From: Pseudomonadota bacterium
GTDB taxonomy: Bacteria; Pseudomonadota; Gammaproteobacteria; Pseudomonadales; Azotimanducaceae
Length of the DNA stretch: 9,009 bases
Assembly: GCA_027622495.1 (NCBI GenBank)
Contig: JAQBYL010000148.1
Location: 1 to 9,009 of the forward strand
Reading direction: 5' to 3'
In this document: positions 5,982-9,009 of the stretch, one piece after another
How positions within the stretch are numbered: the first letter of the stretch is position 1
How the letters are laid out: each line of letters begins with the position of its first letter
Made by a program: the position numbers and the translations under genes
The notes under the pieces: model-generated
Told to the model about the DNA's origin: nothing
What the model saw: only the letters and a program-made list of their open reading frames with translations
Database searches by the model: none

Positions 5982-7721
5982 ATGCGCTACCAATCAATCT
6001 ACCGTCAGATCAGGATTCTCGGCGCGGTCATTCTGGGATTGCCCCTGTGCGCCGTGGCAGCCGAGTTTGACCACCTGCACCTGGCTACTTCTGCAGTCAG
6101 TGAGGCGGTCAAGTGGTATGTCGAGCACCTGGACTGTGCTGCAGATGAAGAGCGGCCGAAGATTGTTACCTGCGGCAAGATGGACATCGAATTTGTCGCC
6201 CGACCGTCCATCGGTGGCAGCCAGGGGACCGGCATCAATCACATCAGTATTTCGTTTGCCGATGTCACTGCAAAAATGCATCAGCTCGAAGCCGTGGGGG
6301 TATCAGGCGCGGGTGTCAGGCTGCAACGTTTCGACGATGGATCCACCCTGAAAACTGCCCCTGGCCTTGGCAAACACGGGTTCATCTTCGATCCCTGGGG
6401 CACCCGTATTGAGCTGGTGCAGGATCCGGCACTGCTCGGTTTTCACCACGTTCATCTGCAATCGGTTGACCCGAAAGCAGCCCTTAAATGGTACGCCGAC
6501 GTATTCGGCGGCGAACCTGCCAGTTTGAATGGCGAGCTCAACGGTCTGCGGTTTGATGGTGTGTGGTTATTTGCTGAGGAGTATGCGGAAGGCACACCGG
6601 CACCAACCCCTGAGCGGGCAATCGATCATCTTAGCTTTGTGCTTGGCAATCTGGATGACGCAGCAAAGCAATGGCGGGATCAGGGTGTCGATGTATCGGA
6701 TCCGACCCTTCCCGAAGGCGCACGCACCACAGCACGAAGGGCCTTTCTGGCCGGACCGGACGGAGTGCTGATCGCTGCTGTCGAAGCCGGCTGGCAAGGA
6801 GTTGAAGAGGTGGCGCAGGAAGTGCAGCAGACCACCACAACTGCGGCCTATGATGTGCCCATGACACCCTGGGGCGAACCCGACATTCAGGGTGTGTGGA
6901 CGGGTAACGCAGCCCACGGTATACCGCTCGAACGTCCTGAAGAAGTTGCGTCCGATTCCCTGACCACCCAGGAAGCTGCAGCCAGGCGCGAACGCGGAAC
7001 CCTCGGCAGCATCTGGGGTTATGAACGGGAATGGCGTGACACGACGCTCGGCTACGACAAACTGACCCCTTCCACCCAGGTGGCCATGATCATCGACCCC
7101 CCCGACGGCCGTATGCCGGCAATGACAGCCAAGGGTCAGGAGATCGCAGCCTCTACACTGGACTACCGCACCAATCGCCCACTCGCGGCCGGGCCGGAAG
7201 ATTTGAGCACCTGGGTACGCTGCATCACCCGCGGTCTGCCGACCATGATGATGCCTGGCGTGTATAACAACGGGCTGCAGATCGTTCAGAGTCCAGGCTA
7301 CGTTGCGATCCAGGCTGAAATGATTCACGAAACACGGGTTGTTCCGACAACCCCCAAACCAGCACTCGATGGCAAAATCAAGCAGTGGTTAGGCAGTTCC
7401 CGTGGTCATTGGGATGGCGACACCCTGGTGGTAGAAGTCAAAGGTTTTAACGGCCGCGCTCAATATCAGGGCGCAGGCGACAGTCTGACCCTGACAGAAC
7501 GTTATCGTCGAGTTGGACCAACCACACTGGAATACAGCTTCACGATCGACGACCCGACGATCTGGGTCGCTCCGTGGACCGGCATGTTTAATTTCAAAAA
7601 GGATGACGACCAGTACGAGTTAGTCGAATACGCCTGTCATGAGGGCAACTACGGCATGACCAACATACTGAGCGGCGCCCGATCAAAGGAACGGCAGATG
7701 AATGAAGCAGGTGGCAATTAG
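5982..7721 (+). CDS. Secreted fusion: two VOC (glyoxalase-fold) domains plus GHWDGDTLVV domain
   Basis: The 579-residue protein combines three domains behind a Sec signal (hydrophobic 12-26, cleavage about AVAA27). VOC domain 1 (about 28-148) has a full putative metal triad: H31 in FDHLHL, H87 in INHISI and E144 in GTRIELV. VOC domain 2 (about 152-270) has H156 and H216, but the Glu position appears to be Ala265. After a Thr-rich linker (about 278-292) comes a domain like the upstream lipoprotein: WGEPDIQGVW (297-306), RCITRGLPTMMMPG (413-426), SRGHWDGDTLVVEVKGFNG (473-491) and LVEYACHEGNYG (547-558). VOC enzymes include glyoxalases, extradiol dioxygenases and epimerases, usually cytosolic; export of one fused to this uncharacterised domain is unusual. 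The reaction is unknown. Placement after a PQQ dehydrogenase suggests work on an oxidised product or related small molecule in the periplasm, which is inference. Confidence 0.87.
   Translation: MRYQSIYRQIRILGAVILGLPLCAVAAEFDHLHLATSAVSEAVKWYVEHLDCAADEERPKIVTCGKMDIEFVARPSIGGSQGTGINHISISFADVTAKMHQLEAVGVSGAGVRLQRFDDGSTLKTAPGLGKHGFIFDPWGTRIELVQDPALLGFHHVHLQSVDPKAALKWYADVFGGEPASLNGELNGLRFDGVWLFAEEYAEGTPAPTPERAIDHLSFVLGNLDDAAKQWRDQGVDVSDPTLPEGARTTARRAFLAGPDGVLIAAVEAGWQGVEEVAQEVQQTTTTAAYDVPMTPWGEPDIQGVWTGNAAHGIPLERPEEVASDSLTTQEAAARRERGTLGSIWGYEREWRDTTLGYDKLTPSTQVAMIIDPPDGRMPAMTAKGQEIAASTLDYRTNRPLAAGPEDLSTWVRCITRGLPTMMMPGVYNNGLQIVQSPGYVAIQAEMIHETRVVPTTPKPALDGKIKQWLGSSRGHWDGDTLVVEVKGFNGRAQYQGAGDSLTLTERYRRVGPTTLEYSFTIDDPTIWVAPWTGMFNFKKDDDQYELVEYACHEGNYGMTNILSGARSKERQMNEAGGN
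7709..7714 (+). promoter_or_regulatory. Ribosome binding site for DUF6152 gene
   Basis: AGGTGG lies eight bases before ATG 7723 and overlaps the last codons of the fusion gene. It favours ATG 7723 over the earlier in-frame ATG 7702, which has only AAAGGA eleven bases upstream. Confidence 0.5.
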
Positions 7722-7722
7722 A

Positions 7723-8178
7723 ATGTTTGGCAGTACTAACCGTTTGAGTCTCACATGCTGGATCCTGGCAGGTTTGTGGCTTGCAACCGGCACGTCCACC
7801 GTGCAGGCACATCACGCATTTGCAGCCGAATTTGATTCAACCAAACCGGTCAAACTACGCGGCAAAATCACCAAAATGGAATGGGTCAACCCGCATGCCT
7901 GGATGCACATGCAGGTCATCGACGAAGACGGCAACGCACAGGACTGGATGATTGAAGCAGGCCCGCCCGGTGCGCTGGTACGAAGGGGTTGGACCAAGAC
8001 CTCGGTTAAACCCGGCACCGAGATTCTGGTGGAAGGCTACCAGGCAACCGATGGTGCCTTGCGCGCCAACGGCCGCGATGTGACCTTTCCTGACGGCCGC
8101 CGACTCTTCGCCGGATCATCGGGGACCGGCGCGCCGCTCGATGGAGCCGATCCGGACGAAAAGTCGAGCTCAGACTAA
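7723..8178 (+). CDS. DUF6152-family exported protein
   Basis: A small exported protein of 151 residues (158 if ATG 7702 is used). It matches my recollection of the DUF6152 family, which has no established function. The signal peptide ends VQA, and predicted cleavage leaves a mature N-terminus HHAFAAEFD. Family-like blocks follow: KPVKLRGKITKMEWVNPHAW (Lys-Pro to Trp), EAGPPGALVRRGWTKTSVKPG, ILVEGYQATDGALRANGRDV and LPDG-like FPDGRRLFAGSSG. The beta-rich pattern suggests a small barrel. The two leading His residues and the His in NPHAW could form a metal site, by analogy only. The tail (last 20 or so residues) is acidic and Ser-rich. It is the last gene of the operon: one base separates its start from the stop of the fusion gene, and its stop overlaps the convergent flotillin gene by four bases. 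Confidence 0.87.
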   Translation: MFGSTNRLSLTCWILAGLWLATGTSTVQAHHAFAAEFDSTKPVKLRGKITKMEWVNPHAWMHMQVIDEDGNAQDWMIEAGPPGALVRRGWTKTSVKPGTEILVEGYQATDGALRANGRDVTFPDGRRLFAGSSGTGAPLDGADPDEKSSSD

Positions 8179-9009
8179 CCGGGTGTTTGCGCAGGGGGTT
8201 GCGACTGCGACCCCTGCGCTGCCTCGGCTGCAGGCTCATCTGACCTGGTTTTTGCCTGATCGATCAATTCACCCAGGTACTCAGGTAACTCAACCCCACC
8301 CATGCGTGCCAGTTCATGCAGGGAAGGTAGCGCCTGGGTGAGGCCACCCAGAAAATTCCCCACGGCGTGGCCGTTCCCACCATCGTAGACCACGATTTTT
8401 TCGAACTCGATATTGCTGATCGCTTTGGCTTGAGCCGCAACAATGGCATCCAGTTTGTCTACTACGATCAACCGTGCAGCAGCATCCGGATCGCCGTTTG
8501 CGGCCGCGACAATCCGGCTTAAACCATCCGCCATCTTCAGCAGAATTTCCCGCCGGCCTTCGGCTTCACCTTCAAGGCGCGCGCGCGTGGACTCACCATC
8601 AGCCTGTCCCGCCAGAACCACTTTAGCCTTCTCACCTTCGGCTTGTGTACGCACCCGATCCCGTTCGATTTCGGCGGGAACCACCACGTCGGCAAACTGT
8701 GTGGCCCGGTCACGTTCGGCCCGTGCCTGTTCAGCCTGCTTCTCGGCTTCATAGCCTTCCTGTTCGGCGGCAGCGCCTTTAACCGCTTCGGATGCATCAC
8801 CCAGACGTTTGGCTTCGGCACGGGCGACCCGCAGGCGGGCATCGGAATTCGCCTCTGTCGCCTTGGCTTCGTTTTCGCCGGTGATGGCGCGCGCATTGGC
8901 TTCGGCAACCCGGACCCGCTGATCCTGTTCGGCCTCCGCAGATCCCACCGCCCCATCGCGATCCTGTTTGGCGACTTCTATTCGAGCCTGGTTGATCGCT
9001 TCTGCGGCG
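8175..9009 (-). CDS. Flotillin-family protein (partial, N-terminal SPFH part outside window)
   Basis: Flotillins are inner-membrane scaffold proteins that oligomerise in ordered lipid domains. Visible here are 277 C-terminal residues; the frame is open through the right edge, so the GTG at 8948 is not a real start. The first roughly 140 residues are a long charged Ala/Glu/Arg-rich coiled coil with many EA steps (QRVRVAEANARA, RLRVARAEAKRLGDASEA), the hallmark of the flotillin domain. Next come EGEAEGRREILLKMADGLSR and IVVDKLDAIVAAQAKAI, then the Gly-rich C-terminal end NGHAVGNFLGGLTQALPSLH and GGVELPEYLG, typical of bacterial FloT/YqiK-like proteins. The last 30 residues or so are Gln/Pro/Ala-rich and disordered-looking. 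The membrane anchor and SPFH domain must lie to the right. It is convergent with the oxidation operon and probably functionally separate from it. Confidence 0.9.
   Translation of the reverse strand, partial: AAEAINQARIEVAKQDRDGAVGSAEAEQDQRVRVAEANARAITGENEAKATEANSDARLRVARAEAKRLGDASEAVKGAAAEQEGYEAEKQAEQARAERDRATQFADVVVPAEIERDRVRTQAEGEKAKVVLAGQADGESTRARLEGEAEGRREILLKMADGLSRIVAAANGDPDAAARLIVVDKLDAIVAAQAKAISNIEFEKIVVYDGGNGHAVGNFLGGLTQALPSLHELARMGGVELPEYLGELIDQAKTRSDEPAAEAAQGSQSQPPAQTPG

Noticed and set aside
6567..7328. 253-codon minus-strand open frame
   Set aside because: It is antisense to the VOC/GHWDGDTLVV fusion, which has clear domains, a signal peptide and a ribosome site; the reverse frame shows no motif.
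8175..8948. Complete flotillin-like gene starting at GTG 8948
   Set aside because: The same frame continues open to the window edge with further coiled-coil sequence (AAEAINQARIEVAKQD), so the gene is truncated by the window rather than starting there.

Overview
This 9-kb window, roughly 58-60% GC by eye, looks like a chromosomal segment of a Gram-negative bacterium, most likely a gammaproteobacterium. The reasons are Sec and lipoprotein signals on a series of envelope proteins, a class III-type PHA synthase, a wax ester synthase/DGAT-type acyltransferase, and a PQQ dehydrogenase paired with a c-type cytochrome. The genus cannot be fixed from sequence alone. There are no tRNA or rRNA genes, mobile elements or CRISPR arrays, and no gene-free stretch over 300 bases; the longest non-coding piece is the 148-base divergent promoter region at 2334-2481.

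Left block (1-2333, minus strand): a carbon-storage operon read right to left. A WS/DGAT acyltransferase (894-2333) is followed after 12 bases by a very short PhaE/PhaR-like synthase subunit (498-881). That gene overlaps by 4 bases (ATGA) the start of a PhaC-type PHA synthase, which runs off the left edge just after its catalytic Cys151. Neutral-lipid and polyester storage enzymes thus appear to share a transcript.

Middle block (2482-8178, plus strand): five tightly packed genes, all predicted to be exported. They are a soluble PQQ dehydrogenase related to membrane glucose dehydrogenase, a single-haem cytochrome c, a lipoprotein with a GHWDGDTLVV motif, a secreted fusion of two VOC (glyoxalase-fold) domains to a second GHWDGDTLVV domain, and a DUF6152-type protein whose mature N-terminus is probably His-His. 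The first two suggest periplasmic oxidation of an alcohol or sugar-like substrate with electrons passed to cytochrome c. The other three have no established function and form the most interesting part of the window: a candidate uncharacterised periplasmic oxidation or processing module.

Right edge (8175-9009, minus strand): the C-terminal part of a flotillin-family membrane-scaffold protein, convergent with the DUF6152 gene and overlapping its stop by 4 bases.

The storage operon and the oxidation operon diverge from one AT-rich promoter region that also carries a 12-bp tandem repeat. Joint control of periplasmic oxidation and carbon storage is possible but is only an inference.
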